Positions 33,195-42,379 of a stretch of 64,000 nucleotides of DNA are shown here, piece after piece; positions within the stretch are counted from its first letter, which is position 1, and each line of letters begins with the position of its first letter. The position numbers were made by a program, and so were the translations under genes. The notes below the pieces were generated by a model. The model had not been told where the DNA came from and made no database searches. It worked only from the letters and a program-made list of their open reading frames with translations. This DNA comes from Holophagaceae bacterium (GTDB lineage Bacteria > Acidobacteriota > Holophagae > Holophagales > Holophagaceae): positions 124,001 through 188,000 of the forward strand of contig JAJTBS010000005.1 in assembly GCA_021286765.1 (NCBI GenBank), read 5' to 3'.

Positions 33195-35714
33195 ATGCCG
33201 CCGTCCTACGCGCCGTCCCCCCGGGCCCGCCGGGGCCGGTATTTGCAGATCCTGGGCCAAGTGTCGCCTTGGCTTGTGCTGCTGCTCGGGCTCAGCGGGA
33301 CCACCTGGGCCTGGCGCGCCCTGACGCTGCAGGACCGCTCGTTCCAGGCCAGCCGTCTGGACGGGGCCCTGGCCCAGACCCGGGAGGCGGTGGAACATCG
33401 CATCGAGGAGCAGACCAAGCTGCTCCTGGGGGCCCAGGGCCTCGTGGTGGGACGGCCTCAACTCGTCGCCGAGGACTGGCGGATGTTCGTCGCGAGCCTG
33501 GATCTGCGGCGCCTTTCCCCGGGAACGCGGCTGCTGGGCTTCGTGCCCCGCGGGGTCTTCGAGGGCCGGCCTGGGGCCTCGCCCCTGCTGGAACACGAGG
33601 GAGATGCCGCCTTGATGGGTTCCAAGGGCACGGGCCTGCTGAGCCTCCCCGGGTTCCAGGAGGTGGCGGCCAGGGCCAGGGATCTGGGTGAGCTCTCGGT
33701 TTCCGGGCGGCTGGACCTTCCGGGCGAGCAGGTGCCCTCCATCGCCTTCGTGTTTCCGGTCTTCCGGGATTTTGCCGTTCCGGCAGATCAGGCCGCCCGC
33801 CGGGCGGGCTTTCAGGGGCTGGTGGTCTGTCTGGCCGACAGCCATGAAATGTTCCGATCCATGTACGGGGCCAGCCCCATCGCCGACCTGGATGTGGAGA
33901 TCTACGATGGCCCCTCCTGCCGGGCGGAGGGCCTGCTCTACGACCGGGACCTGTGCATGACCATGCTGGGATCGGCCACCGCGTTCCGGTCTGGGGCCCG
34001 GCACACGCCCCTGGTGGTGGGGGGGCAGCGCTGGACCCTGGTGGTGGGCTTCGTGCCGGGGGAGGCGGGGGCCCCGGTCGATCGGCCCCGCATGGTGGCG
34101 CTCGGGGGCGCACTTGCGAGCCTTCTGGCTTTCGGGCTCACGCTGTTCCTGGCCTATGGCCGGTCCAAGCTGGAGGGGCTCGCCCACCAGCTCCAGGAGA
34201 GCGAAGCCCGGTTCCGGTCTGTGGCGGAGACGGCCTCCTGCGCGATCTTCATCTATTCCGACCGCATTGAGTACATGAACGAGGCGGGCTCGCGGATCAC
34301 CGGATTCTCCCTGGACGAGATCGTGGGACTGCCTTTCCTGAAGCTTGTCCATCCGCTGGACCAGGAGCTGGTGGCCTCCCGCGCCCGGGCCCGGCTGCGG
34401 GGCGATTCCGTGCCGCTCCGCTACGAGTTCCGCCTGCAGACGAAGCAGGGGGACACCCGCTGGATCGACTTCGCGGCGGGCACCGTGGCCCTGGGGGATC
34501 GGGTCTATGGCCTGGGCACGGCCTTCGACGTCACGGAGCGGGTGAAGGCCAATGAGGCCCGCCTCAAGGTCGAACGCAAGCTGCTGGAGGCGCAGCGGCT
34601 GGAGAGCCTCGGCCTGCTCGCAGGGGGCGTGGCCCACGATTTCAACAACCTGCTGACCGTCATCCAGGGCAATGCAGGCATGGTGCGCGAGGCGGCCCAC
34701 GAACCTGAGCTGGCCCAGACCTGCCTTTGGAACATCGAGGAGACCTGCCGGCGGGCCTCCGACCTCGTGCGGCAGATGCTCGCCTACTCGGGGCGGGGCA
34801 CGATCCAGTTTCAGCTGCTGGATCTGAACCGGCTGATCCAGGACATCGCTCAGCTGCTCAGCGTGTCCATTCCGAAGTCCATCACTCTGAAGTACGACCT
34901 GGCTGAAACCCTGCCCCCCGTCTCCGCTGACGCGGCGCAGCTCCAGCAGGTGGTGATGAACCTGGTCACCAATGCGGCGGAGGCCATCGGCGAGGCGGAG
35001 GGCACCGTGACCCTGCGCTCCGGAATCCGTGAACTCGGCGAGACGGATGTGACCGCCCTGCGGGTGGCCGAGGCCCTGAACTCCGGGACCTTCGTCTTCC
35101 TCGAGGTGGTGGACACGGGCTCAGGGATGGATGGGGAGACCCAGGCCCGGATCTTCGATCCCTTCTTCACCACCAAGTTCACGGGGCGGGGTCTCGGCCT
35201 GGCGGCCATGCAGGGCATCGTCCGGAGCCACGGCGGCGGTGTGGACATCCAGAGCCGGCCGGGGGCCGGGACCCTCTTCCGGGTCTATCTACCCGCGCAG
35301 AGCGGAAGGGTGCAAGCGGTTGAACCCGCCGAATCCGCCGAGGCCCACACCAGGATGGTCGGAGCCGGCCTCGTGCTGGTGGCCGACGACGAGCCGGGCA
35401 TCCGCGACTTCGCCCGACGCGTCCTGGAACGCGCTGGGTTAGAAGTCATCGTCGCGAAGGATGGCGTGGAGGCTGTGGAGCATGTGCGCGCCCACCAGCA
35501 GGAGCTGCGCCTCGTGCTGCTGGACCTGACCATGCCGAAGCTGGGGGGCGAGGAGGCCCTGCTGGAGATGCGGGCCCTGAGCTTCACAGGGCCCGTCATC
35601 CGCTGGAGCGGCTACTCCCTGAACGAAGGCGTCCCGGATCCCAAGGCTCCCTTCCTGCGGAAGCCCTTCAGCGCGGAAGAGCTGCTGGCGGCCGTGGGAA
35701 AGGCGCTGAAATGA
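33195..35714 (+). CDS. Hybrid sensor histidine kinase with CHASE and PAS domains
   Basis: An 839-residue membrane sensor. Predicted domains in order: a transmembrane helix (about 18-40), a periplasmic CHASE-like domain (to about 295), a second helix (about 300-325), PAS (about 335-455), HisKA with His481 in GGVAHDFNNLL, HATPase with VMNLVTNAAEAIG and GRGLGLAAMQGI, and a C-terminal receiver with Asp777 in LLDLTMPKLGG. I prefer the ATG at 33195 (AGGTAA upstream); a GTG at 33168 is possible. The kinase is divergent from the GlcD-like gene. Its stimulus is unknown. Confidence 0.88.
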   Translation: MPPSYAPSPRARRGRYLQILGQVSPWLVLLLGLSGTTWAWRALTLQDRSFQASRLDGALAQTREAVEHRIEEQTKLLLGAQGLVVGRPQLVAEDWRMFVASLDLRRLSPGTRLLGFVPRGVFEGRPGASPLLEHEGDAALMGSKGTGLLSLPGFQEVAARARDLGELSVSGRLDLPGEQVPSIAFVFPVFRDFAVPADQAARRAGFQGLVVCLADSHEMFRSMYGASPIADLDVEIYDGPSCRAEGLLYDRDLCMTMLGSATAFRSGARHTPLVVGGQRWTLVVGFVPGEAGAPVDRPRMVALGGALASLLAFGLTLFLAYGRSKLEGLAHQLQESEARFRSVAETASCAIFIYSDRIEYMNEAGSRITGFSLDEIVGLPFLKLVHPLDQELVASRARARLRGDSVPLRYEFRLQTKQGDTRWIDFAAGTVALGDRVYGLGTAFDVTERVKANEARLKVERKLLEAQRLESLGLLAGGVAHDFNNLLTVIQGNAGMVREAAHEPELAQTCLWNIEETCRRASDLVRQMLAYSGRGTIQFQLLDLNRLIQDIAQLLSVSIPKSITLKYDLAETLPPVSADAAQLQQVVMNLVTNAAEAIGEAEGTVTLRSGIRELGETDVTALRVAEALNSGTFVFLEVVDTGSGMDGETQARIFDPFFTTKFTGRGLGLAAMQGIVRSHGGGVDIQSRPGAGTLFRVYLPAQSGRVQAVEPAESAEAHTRMVGAGLVLVADDEPGIRDFARRVLERAGLEVIVAKDGVEAVEHVRAHQQELRLVLLDLTMPKLGGEEALLEMRALSFTGPVIRWSGYSLNEGVPDPKAPFLRKPFSAEELLAAVGKALK

Positions 35715-35720
35715 GACCGC

Positions 35721-36350
35721 TCAGCGCTCAGCCAGCAGTCGGTTGACCCGCGAGAGCAGCAGGTTCTCCTGATAGCCGGACCACATGGCTGCGAGCCCAC
35801 CCTCCTTGTCGATCAGGAACACGGTGGGCAGGGAGTCCAGCTCGTTCACCAGGTTGCTGAGTCCGTGTTCGCCCAGGCCAAGGCGCATGACCTCGACGCC
35901 GTCGAAGTAGGTCTTCTTGGTCCTCAGGAAGCTCATGACCTCGGGCCAGGGCTCGAAATGTACCGGCCAAAGGGTGAGGTTCAAGCGGAGCTGGATGACC
36001 TGCTGCTGGAAGTTCCGGAACTCCTGGAGCATCTTCATGGAGGGCTCGCAGCGGGTGCTCCAGAAGCCGACGACCACGATGCGCCCCTTGAGGTCGGCGA
36101 GGGTCTTCAACTGTCCATTCAGATCGGTGGCGCCGAATGCGGCGACATTACGGCGTGAGCCCTTGGCGATGACCTCATCGACGGCTGCATCCTTCAGGGG
36201 ACGTGCGCCCGCTGCTCGGTGGGCGCCCACGGAGGTGTCGTTCACTCGTGGGCAGCCTGGTGAACCCAGGGAGAGTTCCTTGAAGGAGCGGGCATCCTGA
36301 GCGGCAAGGGCCACCCCGATCGTGAGGGTCGCGATGAGGCCACGGAGCAT
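35721..36350 (-). CDS. Exported TlpA/thioredoxin-like protein
   Basis: A 209-residue protein with a short signal peptide (MLRGLIATLTIGVALAAQ) and a thioredoxin-fold domain (about 70-205). The strand GRIVVVGFWSTRCEPSMKML sits at the usual active-site position, but the motif has a single Cys (RCEPS) where CxxC is expected. The cis-Pro is in SLPTVFLID. Disulfide exchange by the normal mechanism is therefore doubtful; a resting thiol or binding role is possible. It lies 51 bases downstream of pyrH. Confidence 0.75.
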   Translation of the reverse strand: MLRGLIATLTIGVALAAQDARSFKELSLGSPGCPRVNDTSVGAHRAAGARPLKDAAVDEVIAKGSRRNVAAFGATDLNGQLKTLADLKGRIVVVGFWSTRCEPSMKMLQEFRNFQQQVIQLRLNLTLWPVHFEPWPEVMSFLRTKKTYFDGVEVMRLGLGEHGLSNLVNELDSLPTVFLIDKEGGLAAMWSGYQENLLLSRVNRLLAER

Positions 36351-36401
36351 GAATCACCTGAAGGGCTTCGGCCGGAGGGAGTGGATCAGGTTTGGAATAC
36401 C

Positions 36402-37106
36402 TCAGTTGACCAGCGTCCCCACCGGCTCGCCGCTGACGGCGGCCACCAGGTTGCCGGGCTTGTTCATGTCGAACACGAGAATGGGCAGCTTGTTGTCCAT
36501 GCACAGTGCGATAGCCGGGGCATCCATGACCTTCAACCCCTTTTCCAGCACGTCCTGGAAGCTGATGTGGTCGAAGCGGGTGGCAGTGGGATCCTTCTTG
36601 GGATCGGCGGTGTAGATGCCATCCACGTTGGTGGCCTTCATCACCACTTCCGCATTGACCTCGTTGGCCCGGAGGGCCGCGGCCGTGTCGGTGCTGAAGT
36701 AGGGATTGCCCGTGCCTGCGCCGAAGATGACCACGCGGCCCTTCTCGAGGTGGCGGGTGGCGCGGCGGCGGATGTAGGTCTCGGTGACCTTGGGCATCTC
36801 CAGACCGCTGAGGGTGCGGGTGTGCACGCCCTTGTGCTCCAGGGCATCCTGCAGGGCCAGGGCGTTGATCATGGTGGCCAGCATGCCCATGTGGTCGGCG
36901 GTGGTGCGGTCCATGCCCTTGGTGGCGCCGGCCACGCCGCGGAAGATGTTGCCGCCGCCGATGACCAAGGCCACCTCCACGCCCATTTCACGGATGGTCT
37001 TCACCTGGTCGGCGATCATGGACACCACGGCCGGATCGATGCCGCCCTTCTGCTCGCCCATGAGGGCTTCGCCGGAGAGCTTGAGGAGGATGCGCTTGAA
37101 TTTCAT
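36402..37106 (-). CDS. pyrH: UMP kinase
   Basis: A 234-residue amino-acid-kinase-fold enzyme that phosphorylates UMP. Characteristic motifs are [36 protein letters not shown] and [13 protein letters not shown]. It follows tsf, the common order rpsB-tsf-pyrH, but a strong terminator after tsf suggests either its own promoter or partial readthrough. Confidence 0.95.
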   Translation of the reverse strand: MKFKRILLKLSGEALMGEQKGGIDPAVVSMIADQVKTIREMGVEVALVIGGGNIFRGVAGATKGMDRTTADHMGMLATMINALALQDALEHKGVHTRTLSGLEMPKVTETYIRRRATRHLEKGRVVIFGAGTGNPYFSTDTAAALRANEVNAEVVMKATNVDGIYTADPKKDPTATRFDHISFQDVLEKGLKVMDAPAIALCMDNKLPILVFDMNKPGNLVAAVSGEPVGTLVN

Positions 37107-37137
37107 GGGTACCCCGGGAGTTGATAAAGCCTAGCCC

Positions 37138-37164
37138 AAAAAAAGGGCGGCACGGATGCCGCCC
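37138..37164 (-). terminator. Terminator after tsf
   Basis: Perfect 8-bp stem GGGCGGCA/TGCCGCCC (37145-37164). Read leftwards it is followed by seven T residues (A run 37138-37144). It ends 22 bases after the tsf stop. Confidence 0.8.
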
Positions 37165-37185
37165 TCGTTCGGTCGATTCAAAACC

Positions 37186-37836
37186 TCACTTGGCGGCGGC
37201 CACTTCGGCGGCGAAGTTCTCGCTGCGCTTCTCAAGGCCCTCACCCATGATGTACTTCGTGAAGCGGCGGATGCTGAGCTTCTCGCCGATCTCCGCGGTC
37301 TTCTGGGACAGGTACTGCTGGATGGTGAGGTCGGGGTTCATGATGAAGGGCTGCTCGAGGAGGCAGACCTCCTTGAAGATGCTGTTCATCTTGCCCTCGA
37401 CGATCTTCTCGACGATGTTCTGGGGCTTGCCGGTGGCCAGGGCCTGCTCGGTGGCGATGCGCTTCTCGGTGTCCAGGAAGTCCTGGGTGACCTCATCCTT
37501 GGTGACGAAGCGGGGCGCGGGATCGGCGGCCGCGATGTGCATCGCGATTTCCTTCACCAGGCGCTGGAAGGCCTCATTGCGGGCCACGAAGTCGGTTTCG
37601 GAGTTCACCTCGACCAGCACGCCCACGCGGCCGCCGGGGTGGATGTAAGCCTCGACGATGCCTTCGGCGGCGATGCGGTCGGCCTTCTTGGCGGAGGCCG
37701 CCAGGCCCTTCTTGCGCAGCCACTCGTTGGCGGCTTCCATGTCGCCGTTGCTCTCTTCCAGGGCCTTCTTGCAATCCATCATGCCGAGGCCGGTCTTCTC
37801 GCGCAGTGCCTTCACGTCTAGGGCGGTGAATGCCAT
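37186..37836 (-). CDS. tsf: Elongation factor Ts
   Basis: A 216-residue nucleotide exchange factor for EF-Tu. The N-terminal UBA-like module ([21 protein letters not shown]) and the core motif [13 protein letters not shown] are present. It is shorter than the E. coli protein (283 residues), which fits the short EF-Ts class with a reduced core. I chose the ATG at 37836, with the next 18 upstream codons judged non-coding. Confidence 0.94.
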   Translation of the reverse strand: MAFTALDVKALREKTGLGMMDCKKALEESNGDMEAANEWLRKKGLAASAKKADRIAAEGIVEAYIHPGGRVGVLVEVNSETDFVARNEAFQRLVKEIAMHIAAADPAPRFVTKDEVTQDFLDTEKRIATEQALATGKPQNIVEKIVEGKMNSIFKEVCLLEQPFIMNPDLTIQQYLSQKTAEIGEKLSIRRFTKYIMGEGLEKRSENFAAEVAAAK

Positions 37837-37867
37837 GTCATCTCCTGATCGTTGGGGATTCAGAACA

Positions 37868-37900
37868 TCAGCCATCAGCGGGCGGACCACCGATGGCTGA
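37868..37900. repeat. Inverted repeat between rpsB and tsf
   Basis: TCAGCCATC (37868-37876) and GATGGCTGA (37892-37900) form a 9-bp stem with a 15-base loop in the 83-base rpsB-tsf gap. It may tune tsf expression or stabilise the rpsB mRNA end. No T run follows. Confidence 0.4.
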
Positions 37901-37919
37901 CGAATGGGTGGGTTTGGGT

Positions 37920-38672
37920 CTAGCCCTCGACTTCCATCTTCTCGGCCATCATCTTCTTCATGTCTTCGCTGTCGCCCTTGTCCCGGAAGGACTGGCGCCC
38001 TTCGAGGATGGAGTCGGCCACGCGCTCGGAGAAGAGCAGGATGGAGCGGATCGCGTCGTCATTGGCGGGGATCACGTAGTCCACCATGTCGGGATCGCAG
38101 TTGGTGTCCACGATGCCCACGACCTTGATGCCGATCTTCTTGGCCTCGGTGACGGCGATGTCCTCGCGGTGCGGATCGATGACGAAGATGACGTCGGGCA
38201 GCGCGCGCATGTCGCGGATGCCGTGGAAGGAGGCCTCCAGCTTTAGGCGGGTGCGGTTCAGGGTGAGCAGTTCCTTCTTGGAGAGCTGGGCCGTGCGGGC
38301 GGGATCGGCCAGGGTGGCCTCGATCTCGCGGAACTTCTCCAGGCTCTTCTTGATGGTGGCGAAGTTGGTCAGCATGCCGCCCAGCCAGCGGTTGTTCACG
38401 TAGAAGGCGCCGCAGCGGGCGGCCTGCTCGGCGATGAGCTCCTGGGCCTGGGGCTTGGTGGCCACGAAGAGGAAGTTCTTGCCCTCGGAGGCGGACTTGG
38501 TGAGGAAGTTCGCCGCGGTGTTCCAGAGGCGCAGGGTCTTCTGGAGGTCGATGATGTAGATGCTGTTGCGGGCCCCGAAGATGTACTTCTTCATCTTGGG
38601 GTTCCAACGCTTGGTCTGGTGTCCGAAGTGGGCACCGGCTTCAAGCAGTTCCTTCATCTGGATGGCAGCCAT
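37920..38672 (-). CDS. rpsB: 30S ribosomal protein S2
   Basis: A 250-residue S2 with the family start MKELLEAGAHFGHQTKRWNPKM and motifs IIDLQKT, NNRWLGGMLTNF and DTNCDPD. I chose the ATG at 38672, the conventional start. First gene of rpsB-tsf, separated from rpsI by a terminator, so it has its own promoter in the 148-base gap. Confidence 0.95.
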   Translation of the reverse strand: MAAIQMKELLEAGAHFGHQTKRWNPKMKKYIFGARNSIYIIDLQKTLRLWNTAANFLTKSASEGKNFLFVATKPQAQELIAEQAARCGAFYVNNRWLGGMLTNFATIKKSLEKFREIEATLADPARTAQLSKKELLTLNRTRLKLEASFHGIRDMRALPDVIFVIDPHREDIAVTEAKKIGIKVVGIVDTNCDPDMVDYVIPANDDAIRSILLFSERVADSILEGRQSFRDKGDSEDMKKMMAEKMEVEG

Positions 38673-38776
38673 GCTGGCCTCCCTGGTCAAGCGGCGATGG
38701 TTAGAAGGACGCCGCGGGTGGGATGAAAGGCTTCGGGTTGGTTCCCTCGGCCCGAATCGCCCGCTTTCGCGGGCCG

Positions 38777-38810
38777 GGAAAACAGAAGGGGGATCCGAGG
38801 ATCCCCCTTC
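38777..38810 (-). terminator. Terminator after rpsI
   Basis: A perfect 12-bp stem GAAGGGGGATCC/GGATCCCCCTTC with loop GA (38785-38810). Read leftwards it continues TGTTTTCCC. A second small hairpin GCCCGC/GCGGGC follows at 38759-38774. Confidence 0.75.
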
Positions 38811-38820
38811 CAGAGACGAA

Positions 38821-39213
38821 CTAGCGCTTGCTGAACTGGAAGCGGCGACGGGCGGCCTTGCGACCGGGCTTCTTGCGCTCCTTCATGCGGGGGTCGCGGG
38901 TCAGGAGACCGGCGCCGCGCAGCAGGGACTTCAGCTGATCGTTGTAGCCGAGCAGGGCGCGGGAGATGCCCATGCGGATGGCCGAGGCCTGGCCGGCGGG
39001 GCCGCCGCCGCAGACGCTGATGATCATGTCGAACTTGCCGTCGAGGTCGGCCAGCACGAGGGGCTGGTGGACCATCATGCGGAGCACGGCATTGGGGAAG
39101 TAGTTCTCCAAGCTGCGGCCGTTGACGGTGATCTTGCCGGTGCCGGGGCGCAGGAAAGCGCGGGCGGCCGCGCTCTTGCGGCGACCGGTTCCGTAGTTCT
39201 GGGAAATGGCCAT
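38821..39213 (-). CDS. rpsI: 30S ribosomal protein S9
   Basis: A 130-residue S9. It begins with [15 protein letters not shown] and ends with the basic tail [14 protein letters not shown], which reaches the P-site tRNA. It lies 13 bases after rplM, the usual pair. Confidence 0.96.
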   Translation of the reverse strand: MAISQNYGTGRRKSAAARAFLRPGTGKITVNGRSLENYFPNAVLRMMVHQPLVLADLDGKFDMIISVCGGGPAGQASAIRMGISRALLGYNDQLKSLLRGAGLLTRDPRMKERKKPGRKAARRRFQFSKR

Positions 39214-39226
39214 GGGGTCCTCGCCT

Positions 39227-39661
39227 CTACTTCTGGATGGTCAGGATCTGGGGCTGCTGGGCGGACTGATCGTGCTCGGGGCCCGCGTAGACCTTGAGCT
39301 TGCGATACATCGCCCGGCCGAGGGGGCCCTTGGGCAGCATGCCCTTGACCGCGCTCTCGATGATGCGCTCGGGGAAGGTCGCCTTCATCACCTCGGCGCG
39401 GACTTCCTTCATGGAGCCGGGCTGGGTGGTGGTGCGGCGGTAGAACTTCTGCACGCCCTTCTTGCCCGTCAGCACGGCCTTGTCGGCGTTGATGACGATC
39501 ACGTGGTCGCCGGTGTCGAGGAACGGGGTCCAGGTCGGCTTGTTCTTGCCGGACAGGACATCCGCGACGGCGGTGCTGAGGCGGCCCACGGCGACGCCCG
39601 TGGCGTCCACCAGGAACCACTGGCGCTTGACATCATTGGCTTTCGGGAAGTACGTGCTCAT
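39227..39661 (-). CDS. rplM: 50S ribosomal protein L13
   Basis: A 144-residue L13 with [29 protein letters not shown] and [21 protein letters not shown] chose the ATG at 39661 by homology. The 5' region holds a small hairpin CCACCC/GGGTGG (39698-39712), a possible leader structure. Confidence 0.95.
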   Translation of the reverse strand: MSTYFPKANDVKRQWFLVDATGVAVGRLSTAVADVLSGKNKPTWTPFLDTGDHVIVINADKAVLTGKKGVQKFYRRTTTQPGSMKEVRAEVMKATFPERIIESAVKGMLPKGPLGRAMYRKLKVYAGPEHDQSAQQPQILTIQK

Positions 39662-39769
39662 GGCCTGCTCCGGAATCACGTTCGATCCGCAAACACACCA
39701 CCCCATGGGTGGAGAATTCACAGAAGGGAAAGCTTATCGCTGGCAGCCCGGAGGGTCAAGCCGGGATTT

Positions 39770-40849
39770 CTAGGCGGGGCAATCCGCGAGGCGCCACAGC
39801 TCCTGGGCGATGCGGGCAGCGGCGTTGCCGTCCACCAGGGCCATGCCGTCCCGCACCTGCTCCTGGCGGTTATCCTGGCCCTCGGGGCCGAGCCATTGGG
39901 CCAGGGCCTCGCGCACGATGACCAGGTCCGCCCCGGGACCCACGCCCAGGTCGAAGCAGCCGTTGGCCATGGCTAGGTCGGAGAGGATGCCGTGCTGCCG
40001 CTCGTTCTGGCCCCAGACGGCGGCGGGGATGCCCATGCAGAGGGATTCGGCGAGGGTCACCCCCGCCGAGCACCAGAGGGCGTCATACTCCGGGATGCGC
40101 TGAGTGAGGCCCGGCAGGCTGCGGACCACGGTGCAACCTGGGAAGGGATCGCCCTGGATGCCGTTGGGGGCCAGCACGGTGCAGGTGCCGCGCCAGCGGT
40201 CCTCGGCGGCCAGGCGGGCCAGGGTGTCGTAGGCCTGCTGGGCGAGGTTCGGCCCGTCGCTGCCGCCGAAGGTGACCAGCAGCTTGTGGACTGCCAAAGG
40301 CTGGAGCGGCATGCGTTTGGGCCGGAGGGCCAGGGCGGCCTTGTCCACCACGATGAAGTGGGACCCGCGCAGGACGCGGCAGGCGCCGGAGGTGGTCTCG
40401 AAGGGGCGCACCTTGCAGCCGTTCACCACCTTCACGGGGTGGTCGGGCCAGCACACGCCTTCGAGGAAGGGCTGGAAGAGGAGGTCCGCCGACTCGTGGG
40501 CGTCGGTGTCATCCTCCATCACGGCCACCTTCAAGGGGCGCAGCGACTGAAGGAAGGCGGGGGTGGTGTCCCACTGATCGACCAGGACCACGGCGGCGCG
40601 GGCCTTGAGCGCCTCGGGCAGAGGCGCGTGGAGGTCCTCGCCGAGGTCGCTCGCCTCGCAGGCCAGGGGCTGGTCCAGGAAGGGATGGCGGCCCCCGCCC
40701 ACGCGGCGGGCGCGATCGTCGCCCGTGATGGCGATGCAGGCCTGACCGCCGAGGCCGCGCCAAGCCTCCTGCAGGGCGAGCGCCCGGGCCACATGGCCCA
40801 GCCCAAGGCGCAGATCGGCGTGGACGCGGAGGATCAGCAGGGGGGACAT
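39770..40849 (-). CDS. PseG-like sugar-nucleotide hydrolase / GT-B fold protein
   Basis: A 359-residue protein resembling PseG (UDP-2,4-diacetamido-2,4,6-trideoxy-beta-L-altropyranose hydrolase). The N-terminal motif is LRVHADLRLGLGHVARALAL, with the expected catalytic His in LGHVARA. The C-terminal half carries VTFGGSDGPNLAQQAYD and a GVTLAESLCMGIPAAV loop typical of the GT-B nucleotide site. PseG works in pseudaminic acid synthesis for flagellin or surface glycans. No other pse gene is adjacent, so the exact substrate is uncertain. Confidence 0.7.
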   Translation of the reverse strand: MSPLLILRVHADLRLGLGHVARALALQEAWRGLGGQACIAITGDDRARRVGGGRHPFLDQPLACEASDLGEDLHAPLPEALKARAAVVLVDQWDTTPAFLQSLRPLKVAVMEDDTDAHESADLLFQPFLEGVCWPDHPVKVVNGCKVRPFETTSGACRVLRGSHFIVVDKAALALRPKRMPLQPLAVHKLLVTFGGSDGPNLAQQAYDTLARLAAEDRWRGTCTVLAPNGIQGDPFPGCTVVRSLPGLTQRIPEYDALWCSAGVTLAESLCMGIPAAVWGQNERQHGILSDLAMANGCFDLGVGPGADLVIVREALAQWLGPEGQDNRQEQVRDGMALVDGNAAARIAQELWRLADCPA

Positions 40850-40958
40850 GATCCGGAGAGTCTAGCGGTATGAGCCAGGAATGGGGAGTGGGGAGTGGAA
40901 AATGCTTGAGGTCGTTACGCACCGTGTGAAAGGCTGGCGGATCTGATCGGAGATCTTC

Positions 40959-41645
40959 ATGTCCACAACCATGCTCCCCCAGGCACCCGGTGCCAGCACC
41001 GCCAAAACCACCGGGATCCTGTCCATCGTCCTCGGGATCCTCTGCCTTCCGGTGGGCTTGATCCTTGCCATCGTCGCCCTGGTCCAGCACAACAAAGCCA
41101 AGAATGCCTATGCCGCGAACCCCGAAGCTTTCCAACCGGTGGGGAGTGTCGGGCTCGTCACTGCCATCGTCGGCCTCATTCTGCCCCTGGTCCTGGCGGT
41201 CATCGGGATCATTGCCGCGATCTCCATTCCAGCGCTGCTGGGACAGCGGAGTCGAGCCCGAGATAAGGCTTCAATTTTGACCATGAGCTCGGCCCTGAGT
41301 GAGCTGGTGATGGAGTATGACAAGCAGCTTGAGCAGCGGATCAGCCGTGAGGAACTCCTGGCCCGGATGGAATCCAGGCTGAAATCTCTTGGTCAGGAGA
41401 CGAAGAACCCCTGGAACCCGGCTGCCCCCGCCTTCGAGTATCGAATCGAGTTGGTGGACGCGACGACTCCCGAGGGTATCTATGAGGCCGCCAGGGCTCG
41501 GGCAGTCGAGAAGGGCGCTTCCGTGTTCGTACTATCAGGGCCTATTTCCCCGCAGGGAGGGGGGCGGCAACTTGCAGGCGCAGTAAGGCTCCAGATGCCA
41601 GTGAACGGATCCTCCGTGGTCACCAAAGTTGTGGCGCTGGATTGA
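40959..41645 (+). CDS. DUF4190-like membrane protein with pilin-like helix, paralogue 1
   Basis: A 228-residue protein. Two N-terminal membrane segments (GILSIVLGILCLPVGLILAIVALV and GLVTAIVGLILPLVLAVIGI) match the DUF4190 type. The second runs into AAISIPALLGQRSRARDKA, which closely resembles the hydrophobic helix of type IV pilins and pseudopilins. The remaining 120 residues are soluble. The next gene encodes a paralogue of the same design 2 bases later. No prepilin peptidase site precedes the helix, so it is probably a membrane-anchored protein of unknown role. Confidence 0.7.
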   Translation: MSTTMLPQAPGASTAKTTGILSIVLGILCLPVGLILAIVALVQHNKAKNAYAANPEAFQPVGSVGLVTAIVGLILPLVLAVIGIIAAISIPALLGQRSRARDKASILTMSSALSELVMEYDKQLEQRISREELLARMESRLKSLGQETKNPWNPAAPAFEYRIELVDATTPEGIYEAARARAVEKGASVFVLSGPISPQGGGRQLAGAVRLQMPVNGSSVVTKVVALD

Positions 41646-41647
41646 AC

Positions 41648-42376
41648 ATGGATACCTTCGCCCCAGCCGTTCCCGCCCCCGGCGCCAAGGCCGCCAAGCT
41701 CTGCGGCATTCTGGCCATCCTCTTCGCCCTGACGTGCGTCGGCTTCCCCATCGCCATCTTCCTCGGCATCGTCGCGCTGGTGCAGCAGGCCAAGGCCAAG
41801 CGCCTCGCCAAGGCGAAGCCGGAGACCTACCTGCCCGTGCCGGCCACGGGGCTGGTCACGGGCATCATCGGGCTGGTGCTCCCCGTCCTGATGCTGCCCT
41901 TGGTTGGCATCGTCAGCGCCATCGCCATCCCGGCCTTCCTGGGCCAGCGCGATCGGGCTCGGGAAATGGCAGTGCAGGCCATGGTCGAGGCGGCGCGCCA
42001 GAAGGCAGAGGTCATTGTGACGGAGCTGCATGCCAAGGCCCCGGGGCAGGTTCCCTCCCAAGACGTCGTGATCCAGGCCCTGGCGCGGGACCCCGGCATC
42101 CAGGCCTTCAAGAATCCCTACAATCCTTCGGCGCCCGCCTTCAAGCGGGGGAAGGAAGGGGTGCTGGGCTCCGTGACGGTCTATCCGGATGTGGAAGAGG
42201 TGGGCGGTGTCACCACCTGGTCCATCAAGTTCCGCGGGACCGCCCGCCGCGGCGCGCAGGACCGCTTGATCGAGGCCGAGGTCATCACCCACACCCAGGA
42301 GAAGGTCCAGGGCCGCACCGAGGATGGCTGGGAAGTGGTCAACCCGCCGGTGGAGTCCCCGTCGCCGAAGGACTGA
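41648..42376 (+). CDS. DUF4190-like membrane protein with pilin-like helix, paralogue 2
   Basis: A 242-residue paralogue of the preceding protein with the same layout: two membrane segments (residues about 17-45 and 65-95), the second ending SAIAIPAFLGQRDRAREMA, then a soluble domain. The soluble domains share little, apart from a 'NP.NP.APAF' segment (NPYNPSAPAF here, NPWNPAAPAF in paralogue 1). Start: the ATG at 41648, with a TTG two codons before. The tandem arrangement indicates gene duplication. The function is unknown. Confidence 0.7.
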   Translation: MDTFAPAVPAPGAKAAKLCGILAILFALTCVGFPIAIFLGIVALVQQAKAKRLAKAKPETYLPVPATGLVTGIIGLVLPVLMLPLVGIVSAIAIPAFLGQRDRAREMAVQAMVEAARQKAEVIVTELHAKAPGQVPSQDVVIQALARDPGIQAFKNPYNPSAPAFKRGKEGVLGSVTVYPDVEEVGGVTTWSIKFRGTARRGAQDRLIEAEVITHTQEKVQGRTEDGWEVVNPPVESPSPKD

Positions 42377-42379
42377 CCG

